64,000 nucleotides of DNA from Dicyema japonicum (lineage: Eukaryota > Dicyemida > Rhombozoa > Dicyemidae): the NCBI GenBank assembly GCA_011109175.1, contig RDEW01000011.1, positions 304,193 through 368,192 on the forward strand. The letters are read 5' to 3'. Shown one piece after another: positions 1 to 11,639 of the stretch (positions are counted from its first letter, which is position 1; each line of letters opens with the position of its first letter). The position numbers were made by a program, and so were the translations under genes. Under the pieces are notes generated by a model. That model searched no databases. It was not told the origin of the DNA and saw only the letters and a list, made by a program, of their open reading frames with translations.

Positions 1-99
1 CTAAAATTAAAATAATCATTTTTATTATACATTAAATGACATTTACATTGGTTAACCATTATTTATTAATTTTTTAATAACGTGCGCATCAACGTGCTT

Positions 100-660
100 A
101 TGGGTAAATCAGTTCGTCGTTCTTATAAAGATTCTTATTTGTCATTTGGATTTATATGCAAAGATAAAAATAAATTACCTCAATGTCTTAATTTGCATGG
201 AAGTTTTGGCAAGTGATGATATGGTTCCTAGCAAACTAAAGAGACATTTTACTTCCAAGCATCAGGACTATTCCGAAAAATCTGTGGATTATTTTATCCA
301 TTTGAAAAAAACAACTTAAGTATTATTTAGTTTTACTAAGAATCGTAGATCTGATGTTCAGTGAAACTTTTTTAAACACAAAGGAATCATTGAAATGTTC
401 ATACCTGATCTTCAGAAGTGATAGCAAAACAACTAAAACCTCACATTATTGGCGAAAACTTGATAATCCCCGCTTGTCGTATTATTGCTTGGACTATGTT
501 TGGTCATAAATGTTAACAAAAATAATGAAGATACTTTTGTCAGATAATACTGTTTCTCGTCGGATTTTTGCTGAAATGCGAGTGCCTTTGTCAACCATTC
601 GACCTGATATTGATGATATATGCAAAAACAATAATAATTAAGAATTCATTTTTTTTATTA
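100..660 (+). mobile_element. hAT-type transposase remnant (ZBED5/SCAND3-like)
   Basis: Decayed coding sequence readable only by changing frame. Recognisable pieces are YKDSYLSFGFI near 145, then a zinc-finger-like stretch ending VPSKLKRHFTSKH near 230-262, then KPHIIGENLIIPACRI near 440-490. These match the order of an N-terminal BED-type finger followed by the conserved KPHTIGE segment of SCAND3/ZBED5-like hAT transposases. Stops and frameshifts are frequent, so no active protein is made. No terminal repeat was identified. Confidence 0.6.
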
Positions 661-1084
661 ATAAAAATTTGGGCATTAAATTACCAATTTTTGTACTTAG
701 TTTTACACATCTTAAAAAATTTATTTTTTTTATTTTTAATGTGTGTCGTGGATTATTTTTTTACGATTAGTGTGCGCGAGAATTATTTTTTGAAAAGCTC
801 TGCTTTAAGGTAATCATTATAATCGTGCTGTGCACATTGGGGGTAATTTTTTTTCTTGCCAGCAAAATAAACCATCAGTTGATATTAAGCAAAATCAAGA
901 ATTTTTCAATCAGTGATGTTTTTATATTGGACTTGGATGTCTTGGACTAGCGTTGGTGTCCTCATTTGGTATCCTAGTTTTTCAGATTACCAAGAATCTG
1001 ATGAACAATTCAAAAGGAAGATGGTTTTGACATTTTTGCGATAAACGTGAAATTTTAATTATTTTAATCAATTAATGAAATAAC
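661..1084. other. AT-rich interval, no gene seen
   Basis: Sequence downstream of the hAT remnant. I found no coding signal or repeat match within the window that I can support; it may be the decayed rest of the same transposon. Confidence 0.4.
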
Positions 1085-1250
1085 AGCCCTTTCACGAGAT
1101 CCAAAATATTCGCTGATGACAGCGTCACTCGTAAAACCCGGAAGAATCGTTGATGTGTGGACCTTCAGCTGAAATATCACTCGTCAACCAGAAGCACAGT
1201 AGATGCGTGGAACCTTCAGCGAGATTCGAATCCGGAACCACGTGGATTTT
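1085..1250 (-). repeat. SINE3 copy, partial
   Basis: Contains the SINE3 core (on the + strand TCACTCGT followed by GCGTGGAACCTTCAGC) and the B-box-like GATTCGAATCC, read on the minus strand. The same core occurs at 36940-37195 and 45095-45375. Parts of the core appear twice within this copy, around 1113-1170 and 1183-1225. Confidence 0.6.
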
Positions 1251-1339
1251 TTTTTCAAACTGTGACTTTAATTTAGTTAATTTTTTCTATTAAATTAATA
1301 CGAAAATTGACTGCTTCCTTTCCCCAAAAAAGACGAAAA

Positions 1340-1460
1340 TTTTAGCTCCTGATCAGGGACTCTGTGAACGCTGCTGGCTATTGGAACGTATTTCCCTTAC
1401 AGTCCAATAACCATGCAGTCTGGACTGTATCATAACCATAATTTTTTTGTTATTTTATTA
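1340..1460 (+). repeat. Short dispersed repeat, second copy near 51190-51310
   Basis: The stretch around CCATGCAGTC followed by CATAACCATAATTTTT resembles 51248-51305 in the same order. The similarity is moderate and the ends are unclear. It could be a further SINE family. Confidence 0.3.
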
Positions 1461-2189
1461 CTTTAAGTAAAAAAAGCTCCATCTTAGAACACAAGAAATT
1501 TTTTTAAAACCAAGATAAAGACGCCTATAAAGTTATTCCTTTTGTTTTTTTCTTAAATCTCTTCACTTTTGCCTCTTCGGGTAGGCCTTGATGTCTGCTT
1601 GGAATACCGATGTCGATAAGGTGGGACAGTTGACAGGACTACATCCGCTGTCAGGAGCCGAGGGAGGTATCTTACTTGGATTCAACGTGGACAGACATTT
1701 TCTCTAACGCGAATCTGTTAAAGTCATCTTTACAACAGATTCCACATCGATACTCCTAGATGAAGTACCGCGTCATTGGATCAAGTTCTTTAAATTTCTG
1801 ACTGATTGAGATTGGACTCGAGCTCCAGGAAACCTCGGAGCATTGCTAAGACGGCGTGTGAAATCCATCCCCATTCGTATGGGCCTCTATGTCGCGATGC
1901 AATAGAATTACCGAGTCCATTATCCATTTTACCAATCACTTCAAAGGTTTCGAAGATAATTAGGACAATCCAGAAATGATCACTCGATCCTATAAATGAT
2001 GACCCAGATCCCATAAATGATGACCCAATTCCCGTAAATGATGTCCAAGTTATATATATAAATAATACACGAGTAAATCTATATTTTAATTTCCCCTATT
2101 ATGGTATCAACTAATACAGATATGAGAAGTCGCATGGTTTTTATGAACGAAAGTCTATTTAATCAAATTAAAAAACTTTATAAAGTTAA

Positions 2190-2590
2190 AACAAAATAAG
2201 AGTTGATTGAGATCACCTCGATCAGCAAAAAGAGTTTGAACAGGTGTATACAAAAGATCGAAAGCTGTGAACTCGAGGATCCTACTTTCGGTGATCTTTA
2301 CAAGACAGTAGGCCGAAAAAAAAATAAAGAAATGTTGAATGTCGAAATGAGATCTATTTTTGGAAATGACAACTCGCTGACACAAGTTGGTCTTCAAGAA
2401 AAACTTTCAGTGAATCTTTCTAAGTCTCAAATTTCAAGAGATTTAAAGGAGGCCTGCATCACAAGAAAAGACTCAAGAAAAGGTCCGAAGTTAGATTGAG
2501 TACAGAAAATTTGGCAGAAAGGGGAGTATTTTCATCAAGAATGTTAGGGTTTGAGTGTAAATGGTCGACAACTTCTTTAGTTTCCTTTGA
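2190..2590 (+). pseudogene. Helix-turn-helix transposase fragment
   Basis: An open stretch of about 98 codons ends with SKSQISRDLKEACITRK, a helix-turn-helix like those at the N-terminus of IS630/Tc1-type transposases, and then loses frame. After a frame change, RLSTENLAERGVF would continue the same domain. No catalytic DDE/D part or terminal repeats were seen. The family call is tentative. Confidence 0.35.
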
Positions 2591-2844
2591 AGGACAGATG
2601 TCAATGCCAAAAATAACACTTCAAAATCAATTTTTTAATGTTTAACGAGGGTCTCACAAAATTACTTTTAGCAAGTTAGACTAAAATCGTCAAAATTGTT
2701 AATTTAAAAAATAATACAAAAATAAACAATTAATTTTTTTAAATGTTTTTTTATATTTTTTTTGGTTTTTGGTAAAAATTTTTAATAAAAAAAATTCAAG
2801 AAAAATTAGTAAAAGGAGTCATCAATTAAATTGGGAATGAAATC

Positions 2845-3290
2845 CCAACGCGCCTCAACAAAGTTATTTTGAGGGGACTTGAAGCGGCCGGATTCCATCT
2901 CCAATTGAAGCCTCTCGGAGTCGCCCCAGCCAACCAAAGACCAGACGGAAGAAAACTCTTCCCATGGAAAAGCGGTAGTTATCTTGCCTGGGGTGCTACT
3001 TGTGTGGATAGTCTCTCTCCCTCCAAACTTGTTATGACAGCTTTGCTTCGGAAAAGGTTGGGACCTTAAAGATGAAGAAATACGTATGTTTCGGTGGACA
3101 GTTTCATTTTTGAACCAGTCGCTGTGAAAACGTCAGGAATCATAGGCAGCAGGTGATCCTGCTAAACACAATCGGACCGCTCATCGCTAAGAAGAAAAAT
3201 GATAGGAAAGAAAGGAGCTGGCTCATTGCGCATTTCCTTGCAAAGCGTCAGATGAAATGCTTTCTCAATTATGAGAGCAGCCAGTAGTTG
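2845..3290 (+). mobile_element. LINE-B 3' domain fragment
   Basis: Translates in pieces to ILRGLEAAGFHL, RPDGRKLFPWKSGS, WGATCVDSLSPS and later FEPVAVKTSG, the fixed order of the C-terminal domain of the retroelement family called LINE-B here. Other copies lie near 9.8, 12.5, 17.8, 19.2, 23.3, 56.8 and 63.7 kb. Frameshifts and stops break it. The copy is 5' truncated and ends near IMRAAS. Confidence 0.65.
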
Positions 3291-3959
3291 GTAACTGTAA
3301 GTTTTTGCATTAAACCGTTTTTAGGAAAAAAATTAAAAAAATTAAACATTTTCCCAAATAGTTCGATTAAGGAAAAAATCAATTATAGGCTGAGTCCAGA
3401 GTTGTTTGGCAATTGAGAGAGAAACCAGTTCAGATGTTTTGTTTTTCCTACAATTCTTCCAACAAATACCATTTTATTTCAAAATAAAAATCATCAGGGT
3501 ATTCGAAAAGCTCTATTATTTCCTCAAATTCAAAATCCCTGTATTTTTCAAGTGAAGGCTCTGAAGAACCTTGGAACTCATCAGAGGGCTCGAGCTTAAC
3601 CATACCGGAGAACTTTCGAACGCCCTGACCAATGACTTACTAATATTAGACTCTTTCTCCCACGTGTTTTCGTCACTAAAAATATTAAATTAAAAAAAAC
3701 TGGCTGGATTTTTCCATTTGACAAGGTAAAACGTCTTTCCATCAAACTTGGTAACCTTTTCCAGTAGTTCCTCAACTTCATTCAAATGTTTCATTTTTTG
3801 CACAGGCCTCGTAGTAAAATTTATATATTATTATTATTAAATTATTATGTAAAATATTTATTAGTTAACAAAGAGATTTAAATACAATTTTAAAGTTTAT
3901 TTTTTTAAATTAGCCTACAACCTAAACCCGACCTAGTTAGGCAACGCGAACGAGCTTTT

Positions 3960-4200
3960 AACTATTAGCCTAATGAAAACTTCCGTCTATGAATGAGGTT
4001 ATGTCCGCAACGTAGGACGTGCAATGAAAATGGAAGAAGGCGTACCTACTTCTCCACCTCTCTTTGGAAGCAGAAACCTCTAATGGTCTATTGAAGGATG
4101 GATTTGGTCGACAGAAACAGACGTTCCTTCCTTAGATTAATTAGTTGTGACTGTTTGTGCTGGGCTTACCAAAGATAGTATGCCTGGGGTTAATAATAAT
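3960..4200 (+). repeat. SINE2 copy
   Basis: Reads in SINE2 orientation through GGATTTGGTCGACA, TTAATTAGTTGTGACTG and GTGCTGGGCTTACCAAAG, and ends CCTGGGGTTAATAATAATAA. Related copies on the other strand lie at 25745-25895, 45610-45850 and 56100-56530. The (TAA)n-like tail marks the 3' end. Confidence 0.7.
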
Positions 4201-4269
4201 AAAATTCCAAACACCACAGTACACCAAATTAACTAATCACGTGCTCCCAGCAAGCTCGAAACTGGTTTC

Positions 4270-5790
4270 TCGTAGTTGGAACGGCACGTTCCTCTATTTT
4301 TTGTATTAAAGATTCGATTGGCATTGGCCAATGACAACATTAGCCCTGAGCTTTTAAGATATGGACCAAAAAAAACTTAGCGAAACATTTGCAAAAACCC
4401 TAAATGACATCTTTGAAACCAATACCGATCTAGGACTTGGAAATAAATTATTAATACTCATACAAAAACCGAACAAAGCAAAAGGACCAGTAGAAAAACT
4501 CTGCCTGATCATACTTCTGAATTCGATACGCAAGGTGTTGGCAAACATTACACTGAGCCGGATAAAGGGTGTGGCGGATCTATACTTACCAGCAAGTCAA
4601 AGTGGGTTCCGAGAAGAGAGATCTACAGGCGGACATTGCATGGAGCCATAGATGGCGTTGTGCAATGGACCAAAGATTCAAAAGCGTAACGACCGTGTTG
4701 GGAATAGATCTCTCTAGAACTTTCGACTTAATAAACAGACAGAAACAGATGAATGTGGTTGAGCAAATATTGGATGAATCGTCGGTTTGGATAATCAGAC
4801 TACTACTTGCGAACACAAGATTATATGTGAGGACAGAAGGAGCAACTTCTCGCAGTTTCAAAACAACGATTGGGACACCTTAGGGTGATTCCCTCTCCCT
4901 TTTACTATTCACCATATACCTTGAATCTGCACTCCGCGACCTCTGTAAATGCTATATAGGAGACATAGAAGAGACATCTTATGCGGATGATGTGGATTTC
5001 GTATCACGGGACGTGACCGCACTCCAACACCTACTAGAAAATGCACCTGCGGAGCTTGGGAAATGGTTTCTCAGCGTAAATGTAGACAAAACTGAAATCA
5101 CGGAAATTAAAAGAGAAGACGATATCACTCAAGAAGGATGGAGACACACTAATAATCTTGGCTCTCTACTAGAATATACTGAAGATGTACTAAAGAGGGA
5201 AACAATGACAACCGTGGCAATGGCCACACTGAAGAAAAGATGGCTAAGAACCAAAGGACTCGGAATTGACTTCAGATGTAGGCTTTAAAGGCGTTTGTGA
5301 AATCGATCTTGCTGTATAAACGCTGGGACATGGGGAAATTCCTCCAACGAACTATTGAAACTGGATTCGTTCCATAGAAAGCAACTAAGAAGCTTACTCG
5401 GAATGGATTGGCCGCGTAGAATATTAACCACAGGTATTTATAACAAGTGTATGTGTTCGTACATCAGCAAGGATGTGATAGATGCCCGGTGGAGGCTATT
5501 TGAGCATGCATTAAGAATAAACCCGGACGCCACCCTCTAAAAGCGATAGAAGATACTTTGACAGTGCGACAAACCTTTCCGTGGACGACCTAGATCGACA
5601 CTTCTGACTGCCTTAAACAAAGATCTAAATCGTGTGAGAAAAAATCTAAAGACGTGGACGACTTGGACGAATTGAGATCACTAGCATTCGACAGAGGAAG
5701 ATGGAAAAGATTAACTATAAATATTGTTTGCGTGTTGCACATGGGGGGCTATAAACATTATGGCTTTCGTGAAAGTGCTTTAATAATTAT
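4270..5790 (+). mobile_element. LINE-A copy, reverse transcriptase and 3' part, decayed
   Basis: Starts inside the linker and reads LLILIQKPNKAKGP, GIDLSRTFDLINR, TIGTP followed by a stop, then SYADDVDFVS (the YxDD catalytic box of reverse transcriptase) and LNSFHRK-like thumb sequence to about 5.7 kb. Two or more frameshifts and an in-frame stop after TIGTP make it inactive. The endonuclease half is absent, so the copy is 5' truncated, as expected for target-primed insertion. It ends in AT-rich sequence just before a SINE1 copy. Confidence 0.75.
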
Positions 5791-5799
5791 AAATAATAG

Positions 5800-6135
5800 G
5801 CATTATTATTTTTAACCCGGATACACAGAAAAGTAAGTTAAAAACAACTAATTAAGTGTATCCAGTTTCCACTTCTACGAAAACAGAGTCCATCCGGAAT
5901 CAACATTAAAGGTAAAAGACGTCCATAGTTGCAGTTGTTGAAACCCATCCAGTGGAGTGGGGAAGAGCAAATGATCCTTTTTCGTGCGCCGGCATGGCAC
6001 TGGGCCCCACCTAAACAGGTGGATCACATGACGCCAATCTAATAGGAAGAAAGAGGAGGAACAGACGAACAAAAAAAAAACTTTGACCAATTAGCCACGA
6101 AGCACCATATGGCGCACGCGGCTATAAAAAGTGAT
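5800..6135 (-). repeat. SINE1 copy
   Basis: Full-length SINE1 on the minus strand. The tRNA-like head lies near 6080-6130 (GGCTAATTGGTCAAAG-like B box region), followed by the body with TGGATCACATGACGCC and the tail ACACTTAATTAGTTG ... GTATCCGGGTTAAAAATAA. The copy at 39440-39775 is close along its whole length. It abuts the 3' end of the LINE-A copy. Confidence 0.8.
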
Positions 6136-6139
6136 AGGC

Positions 6140-6370
6140 ATTGGAGATTGGGAGTTTCCAGAAGTCCATTTTTTGTAATTTTGGAAGCACCTTTTTTGCT
6201 GGCTTCGATTTTCATGCAATATGTCCAAAAGATGAAGCAAATGCATATGAGATGTATGGCTCGATGTACTGCTTGTATATGGTGTTCAGGACTGGATGCC
6301 TTCCTTCTTTCCATACACCCGAAATGCTCTTCAAAAAGTTTGCCTTCTCGCATTTGACAATCAAACATAT
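6140..6370 (-). repeat. Decayed coding repeat, related to 14080-14200
   Basis: On the minus strand it reads HLICICFIFWTYCMKIEASKK. The + strand near 14090-14170 reads a related YVYFLESVHLLDKFMKIEAS. Two diverged copies of the same unknown coding sequence in one window suggest a mobile element. I do not recognise the family. Confidence 0.4.
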
Positions 6371-6628
6371 GTGCATGTCAAATGTGACTTCATAATTTTC
6401 TGGCGTTTGCTAATAGGTATTTCGACATGAAAAGACGTCACAATAATATATGTGAGATTGTCATTCTACAGAGGTTCTTCACTTCCGAAAAGACGTCCAA
6501 GCATTTTAGATAATTCCGGTATATAGCTAAGAGCCCACCGCATTGTTTCTTTGTTCGGTGTGTCTGTATATATTTATATGTAGGGAATGCAGTGGGGCTA
6601 GTTGTAGCGATTTTGGTCTGTTGGATAA

Positions 6629-7063
6629 ATGCAATACCAATGTTACGTTTACATAATAGAGAGTAGTTCCAGGATCTTTCCTCTTATTCCATTAACGTTT
6701 AATTATTCTGTAGAAAAACTCCCTGGAGTTGGTAATACTTTATTCGATATCCTTCTAGCTATTGGAAGACTTTGCGAGAAATGCGACGGAAAGTGTGTAA
6801 TATGCGATTCATACGTGAAACCTTCTACCCTTGTCCGAATCTGTGATGAATGCAACTACGGGAACTACCAAGGACGTTGTGTAGTTTGTGGAGGACCTGG
6901 AATATCTGACGCTTATTACTGCAAGGAATGTACGATTTTGGAGAAAGATGTTGTTCTTGTAATCAAATTTTAGAGAGATGGATGTCCTAAGATCGTAAAT
7001 CTTGGATGTGCCAAGACGGACCTTTTCTACGAACGGAAGAAATATGGCTTTCGTAAGAACTGA
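6629..7063 (+). CDS. PHF5A: PHF5A/SF3B7-like splicing factor, four exons
   Basis: PHF5A (yeast Rds3) is a small knotted zinc-finger protein of the U2 snRNP SF3b complex that helps read the branch point in the nucleus. Exons are 6759-6949 and 6974-7063 (certain), 6714-6731 (likely) and 6629-6662 (tentative), with introns of 51, 27 and 24 nt. The spliced product is 110 residues, the exact family length. From residue 18 it is nearly identical to the family: [20 protein letters not shown], then [30 protein letters not shown] and the basic end [11 protein letters not shown]. All CxxC pairs in this part are present. The first 17 residues do not look like the normally invariant N-terminus and lack its CxxK-region cysteine, so exon 1 may be wrong or lie elsewhere. 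Confidence 0.85.
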
Positions 7064-8059
7064 CTTGGTGATTTTTGACACTATCACATGTTTTTTAATT
7101 TCTTAAATTATCCACTTAGGATGTTAACTTATTTTTAGTTGATCAGTTACTCCGACCACACTAACATTTAGGAGGACGGCTGTGATCTGCATCTAGCTGA
7201 GAGTGCTGGATGCTGCCATAAGTCCCTAAGTAGCGTATATAATGAAACACTCAATTCTTCTCACGTGGATGGAAGAAATGAGATATTTGAAAGGCTCAAG
7301 AAACCTTAAGTTTTAAACATCCAGTGACAAATGTGCCCAACAGTTACTGAACGATTGCATCTAGTCAATCATCCTACAAATTTCTCGTCCTCCTTCGAGA
7401 CCTTAGTGGGGATAACAGGTGCAAATTTCATCTTACGTGAACCTACAGGAAGGGCGCGATCCTGTGAGTAACATCGTCGAAGATGAGGCTTTGTTAAGAG
7501 CGGCTAGGATGACATCATGGCCATTTTCTTTACTTATTTTAATGTTGATTCTTGGTTTTTAACAAAATAAAGTGTGGAAACGATTAGGACTAAAATTATC
7601 AAAATGTGGAAGGGGGTTGCCCATCGAATGCTGGAGATGGTGTCTAATGCTATTCTATGGATGTTGCTGATAGTTTTTCTTAAAAATCCTCAAAGCCACT
7701 ATCTAGCTCGGTTACACACTCTTCCAGGATGTCGTACTCAGATTGAGAGTAAACATCATTTATCCCTCTTTAAGCTTAGCAACAGTCCACGGAGCTTAGA
7801 TCTTGTTTCTATGGAAGACAGTCTCTATATTCTAGTGTCATTAAATTAATTATCAAAGCACAAGGTAATTTTTTAATGTTAGGATCATTCAACAGCAGTT
7901 TCAAAGTTAAAATTGTTAAAAAATTCTATTTTCTTAGAATCTTGAATTTCTAACATGAGCGGAGTAAATAATTCTTTTTTCTCTAAAAACAGACTTCACC
8001 AAGTTAAATGTTGAGAGTGAGAAAATGAACAATTCAGTTCTTTTTAAAGTTTTTAAGGC
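7064..8059. other. Intergenic stretch, nothing recognised
   Basis: AT-rich sequence after the PHF5A gene. Short open frames exist (for example 7574-7849), but none resembles a known family or extends by splicing. Confidence 0.4.
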
Positions 8060-8715
8060 TTTTAGTATGACTACCGGGAAATTTATCCGCAAAAACAACC
8101 CTATTGACAGACATAGTAGCTTTCCATTGCTCTGTTGGGCGGGGATGTCAACTCCATTCTTAGGACATGACCGAATACTCTCCTCATGACCACATTATCT
8201 CCAGGTTACTCGATCTATTTCTTATTACAGATCCTGCCTGCCTGTCCTTGTTATTTTTATAAAGCGATTTCTATGGAGAGTCCAACCTCTCCACTTCCTC
8301 TTTTGAGGTAACCCAAGTCCCAGCATTGTATAGAAGAATAGGTTTTATAAGTGAGCTGTATAGCAGTATCCTTGGTTTGATGCTGATGCTTTCTGGTTTA
8401 GCCATAGATTCTTTAGTTTATGCATAGCGGCATTTTCCAAGGCTTTTTTACGTATAAGGTCTTTCCGAGTCTCACAAGGAGTTCTGTAATAGAGGATAGA
8501 ATTCTGATCATTCTTAGACTTGACACATCAAGAAATTGTTCCAGTAGTTAATGCCTGTTAACTGCATCAAAGGCTCTTGATAAGTCTATCTCCACAATGT
8601 TGGTCCGTCATTGTATTTTCGATTGTCGCACACCTTCATCTTTGGCTTTAGAGTACGTCAACTGATGATCTCCTTTTTCGAAATTTCCTTAGCCTTTCTG
8701 CTAAGTATATCCACG
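8060..8715 (-). mobile_element. LINE-A fragment, RT thumb and 3' part
   Basis: On the minus strand, pieces such as LSRAFDAVNRH, FLDVSSLRMIRIL, LYNAGTW and RSCPKNGVDIP follow the order of the LINE-A reverse transcriptase end (compare 29967-30776). It is heavily broken by stops and is 5' truncated. Confidence 0.55.
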
Positions 8716-8895
8716 CTTTGGCTTGACGAGTGACTCAGTCATCAGTAAACATTTCACTGAGAAATTGGATCGTCTATAAAGGACTCGTATGAAAAAAGAA
8801 AAAAAGAAGTGAAGAGCATTCCTGGTTCTCCATCAACGATTAGTTATGATAGCTGTTCTTCACTTAAACAAAGTGTGTGTCCAGACTGGGTAGAG
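8715..8895 (+). repeat. SINE3 copy, body and 3' end
   Basis: Contains GGCTTGACGAGTGACTCAG, the poly-A/AAG stretch near 8788-8806, and CAACGATTAGTTATGATAG ending near ACTTAAACAAAGTG. The same segments in the same order occur at 36940-37195 and 45095-45375. The tRNA-like head is missing. Confidence 0.65.
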
Positions 8896-9319
8896 GTAAT
8901 ATGGTCTTGCGTAAAAGTGCAGTTTAAAAAAAAGTGCAATTTGTGGAAATCATGTCATTTAGTAGCATTGCTATTTTGTCATGTACTGTAACAACTCTGG
9001 GTTAATATATCTGCTCCTATTTTTTGAGTCTACAAGAAGCTATTTTGACTTCTTTGGGAGTAATTAACCTTTCTAAAGGCCTTGGCATTCCACCAAATGA
9101 GGAATTGCTGTAGTATTAACACAGAAAAGCTTCTTGAATGAACCACGACGAGATGCCTTATTTCCTGGATCAATATTAATTTCCTATTTTTCTTCATGTT
9201 ATTTGCGTGCGTGATCCCAGGAATCTTTTAGTGAAACATCTGCCGATACATCCAGTAAAAGTGTCCCAAAGTATTCTTGGTAGCTTCCTGTTGGCTTTGG
9301 TTAGTAAACCAGCAAAATA

Positions 9320-9580
9320 TCGCTATTACCATCTTGTGAGTTCATTCAAACGTGCATTTGGGAGAGTGCTTGTCTTAAATCCGACAAGTGATATAGTCAA
9401 TCTGGTTATATACAGGAACCACCACCTCATCCCTTCCAAATAGTTTGCATAAATGAAGACAGAGTGCATAAATGTTGTATTGCACAAAAAAGGATTATTT
9501 GCCACAGAAATAACTGAGTATAGTTCCAGATAAGTTTCTCTCAGCTCCATGGCATTGTCGTTACGCCATTGGCCCATAAC
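9320..9580 (-). mobile_element. LINE-A endonuclease fragment
   Basis: Minus-strand reading NPFLCNTTFMHSVFIYAN matches the LINE-A endonuclease segment LFLCNTAFMHSARH at about 31900 and LFLCNTAYSHCAC at about 33810. It is broken and short. Confidence 0.5.
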
Positions 9581-10000
9581 AGCATATGTATTCCTGTCGA
9601 CCGTCCTACCGCATCGGCATCGTGTTTTAAGCAGACATCGAGGCCTAGAGTAAGAGCGATTCCAACACGAATAGTATCGTCATCCAACAGAGTACCAACT
9701 TCGCGAACCGGGTCAGGACTCAGAATTCTCCGTGGACAAACATTTAATTGATCAATTGGTTCTCGTCTCTCGTGATGGTAATGGAGATCAACTGGAAAAA
9801 CTACTTGCTTTCACGGATGTCATGAGTGTAGCTAAACGTCCCAGTTTCTTGAGAAAATGCAGCGATTTCTCGCTTATTCCTCGAGCTGTCAACCATAACA
9901 ACCGGAGCATAAACCTGTCCAAAAGTCTTTCATACCTATTCCCCTTGGCCTTTTCTGTTTTTTTCGCTGCGTATAGTGTGTTTATCGTACCCCCAATGAT
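9580..10000 (-). mobile_element. LINE-B fragment
   Basis: Minus-strand reading SNIIGGTINTLYAAKK, YERLLDRF, RGISEKSLHFLKKLG and, after a frame change, LLDDDTIRVGIALTLGLDVC follow the LINE-B C-terminal domain. The closest relative in the window is 23510-23690. The two parts are in rearranged order, so more than one insertion or an internal rearrangement is likely. Confidence 0.55.
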
Positions 10001-10650
10001 GTTTGAATGACAAAGGGAGCATATAAAATTAACATCAAAGATTAAAAAATTCATGATAAATTTCAGGTCATTTAAAACGTGATTGATAAAATTCACATCA
10101 CAATGCCTTTAACATTAATGGAATTTTTCATTCTTTCATATAAAACCTTGACTGATCCATAAAAGTTACCATCATTTGATAATTTAAGAATCACGGAAAA
10201 GATCATTTTTTCCCATTTAATGGTCATACGTGTAAAAATTGACTAAGAATAAACTATTCAGACTAACTACTTTCCTTCTCACATGTCTTCGATTCTGTAC
10301 TATGCACTATAGTTTGTACAAAAGAGCTAGCATGACGTGCGCAAATGGCCCTCGTAGGTCCTTTTGAGCACAGTTGCTTGTACATATGCATAGATATACT
10401 CCCAACTGTCTCAAATACCTCCTGGTATTTATTAACGACACCACCATGCCATCCCCTAATTAAAAGCACAGACTGCACTGATGCATTATCTAAATTCGTT
10501 TAGAACTACTTCGCAATAAAGATAAGTGATTTCGAATTAAAGCAAGTTAATATTTCACACTGCTAATCATAAAAGAATAAAAATCGATCAATCTATTACG
10601 TAAACTGAAAATCCAACAGTTTTAAAATAGGAAAAGTAAAATATAAACAT
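10000..10650. other. Intergenic 3' of the CK1 gene
   Basis: AT-rich. A minus-strand open frame at 10263-10478 (71 codons) has no recognisable domain. I see no other signal. Confidence 0.35.
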
Positions 10651-11571
10651 TCATTTGTAATTTAGAAGGCTCGACGCTGTCCAGTTATAAACCATGTCAT
10701 TGTGGAAATTTTTACTCCTAAACAGATTTCTAAACAGCTGTTTGAGGTAAAAGTAATCAGGGGCTTCTTCAAATTGTAAAGACCGGCAATATCTGAGGTA
10801 TATCGCAAATTCATTTGGAAAGCCACGACACAGAGCTTCTATAGACGTCGAAATCTTCTTATCTGATATCTTCTGGTATCTCTGCTTTCTGTTAGCTGCC
10901 TTAAGTCCCTGCCACGGAAGGCTTCCACGGTTCAAATACATCAGTAGATATCCCAAACACTCAAGGTCGTCCCTCCGAGTAATTTCTATCCCCAAATGAG
11001 TGTTTATGCTGGCATATCTGGCAGTTCCCGTTAGTGACTTATTGTCCCTGTATGGAATGTGGAATCCTGTAGAGGTCTTGTATTTTTTTGCCAGTCCAAA
11101 ATCGACGATAAAGAGTTTGTTGGAGTACCGTCCCGTCCCCATTAGGAAATTGTCTGGTTTTATATCTCTATGGACGTAAAAACGGGAATGGATGAACTGA
11201 ATTCTCTCCAGCATTTGATCGGCCAGCATAAGCACTGTTTTCAGATCAAAATGGCGATTGCAGGCGTTAAACAGATCTTCTATGGAATTTCCCAGCAGGT
11301 CCATTACTAAAATGTTAAAGTCTTCCTGTTCAAAGTAACCCTTTATGGAAGGAACTCCTTGGTTGTCTTGCAAAAACTGATAAACGGTATATTCGTAAGA
11401 CAGCTGAGTTTTATTGGATCTTGAATTCTCCACTTTGGCTGCCACTACTTCACCGTTCAGCAGATTTATGGCTGAATATATTTTTCCGAATGATCCACTT
11501 CCAATTTTCTTGATAATCTTATATTGGTTTCCCACAAGGTGATCTTCCTGAATGTCTTCAGCTTCTGACAT
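10651..11571 (-). CDS. CSNK1A1: Casein kinase 1 alpha-like Ser/Thr kinase
   Basis: Single uninterrupted frame of 306 codons from the chosen ATG at 11571; an upstream in-frame ATG at 11640 would add 23 residues not seen in the family. CK1 enzymes phosphorylate primed substrates in Wnt, clock and membrane-traffic pathways. Visible marks are the glycine loop [10 protein letters not shown], the VAAKVE lysine, the catalytic loop [20 protein letters not shown] and the CK1 signature [15 protein letters not shown] in place of the usual APE motif. [15 protein letters not shown] closes the C-lobe. CK1-alpha is the closest fit by [13 protein letters not shown] and SLPWQGLKA. There is almost no C-terminal tail. 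No introns are present, unlike most neighbouring genes, so a retro-copied origin is possible. Confidence 0.93.
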   Translation of the reverse strand: MSEAEDIQEDHLVGNQYKIIKKIGSGSFGKIYSAINLLNGEVVAAKVENSRSNKTQLSYEYTVYQFLQDNQGVPSIKGYFEQEDFNILVMDLLGNSIEDLFNACNRHFDLKTVLMLADQMLERIQFIHSRFYVHRDIKPDNFLMGTGRYSNKLFIVDFGLAKKYKTSTGFHIPYRDNKSLTGTARYASINTHLGIEITRRDDLECLGYLLMYLNRGSLPWQGLKAANRKQRYQKISDKKISTSIEALCRGFPNEFAIYLRYCRSLQFEEAPDYFYLKQLFRNLFRSKNFHNDMVYNWTASSLLNYK

Positions 11572-11639
11572 TGCAGCACAATTCAAAATGACTGTTGGTC
11601 TATTGTTAGGATAACACAAATAATGCAAGCAAGGATTCA

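Noticed and set aside
7574-7849. A 91-codon plus-strand frame
   Set aside because: Composition and lack of motifs suggest a chance open frame in intergenic sequence.
10263-10478. A 71-codon minus-strand frame after CK1
   Set aside because: No recognisable domain, no splice extension and no repeat elsewhere; chance is likely.
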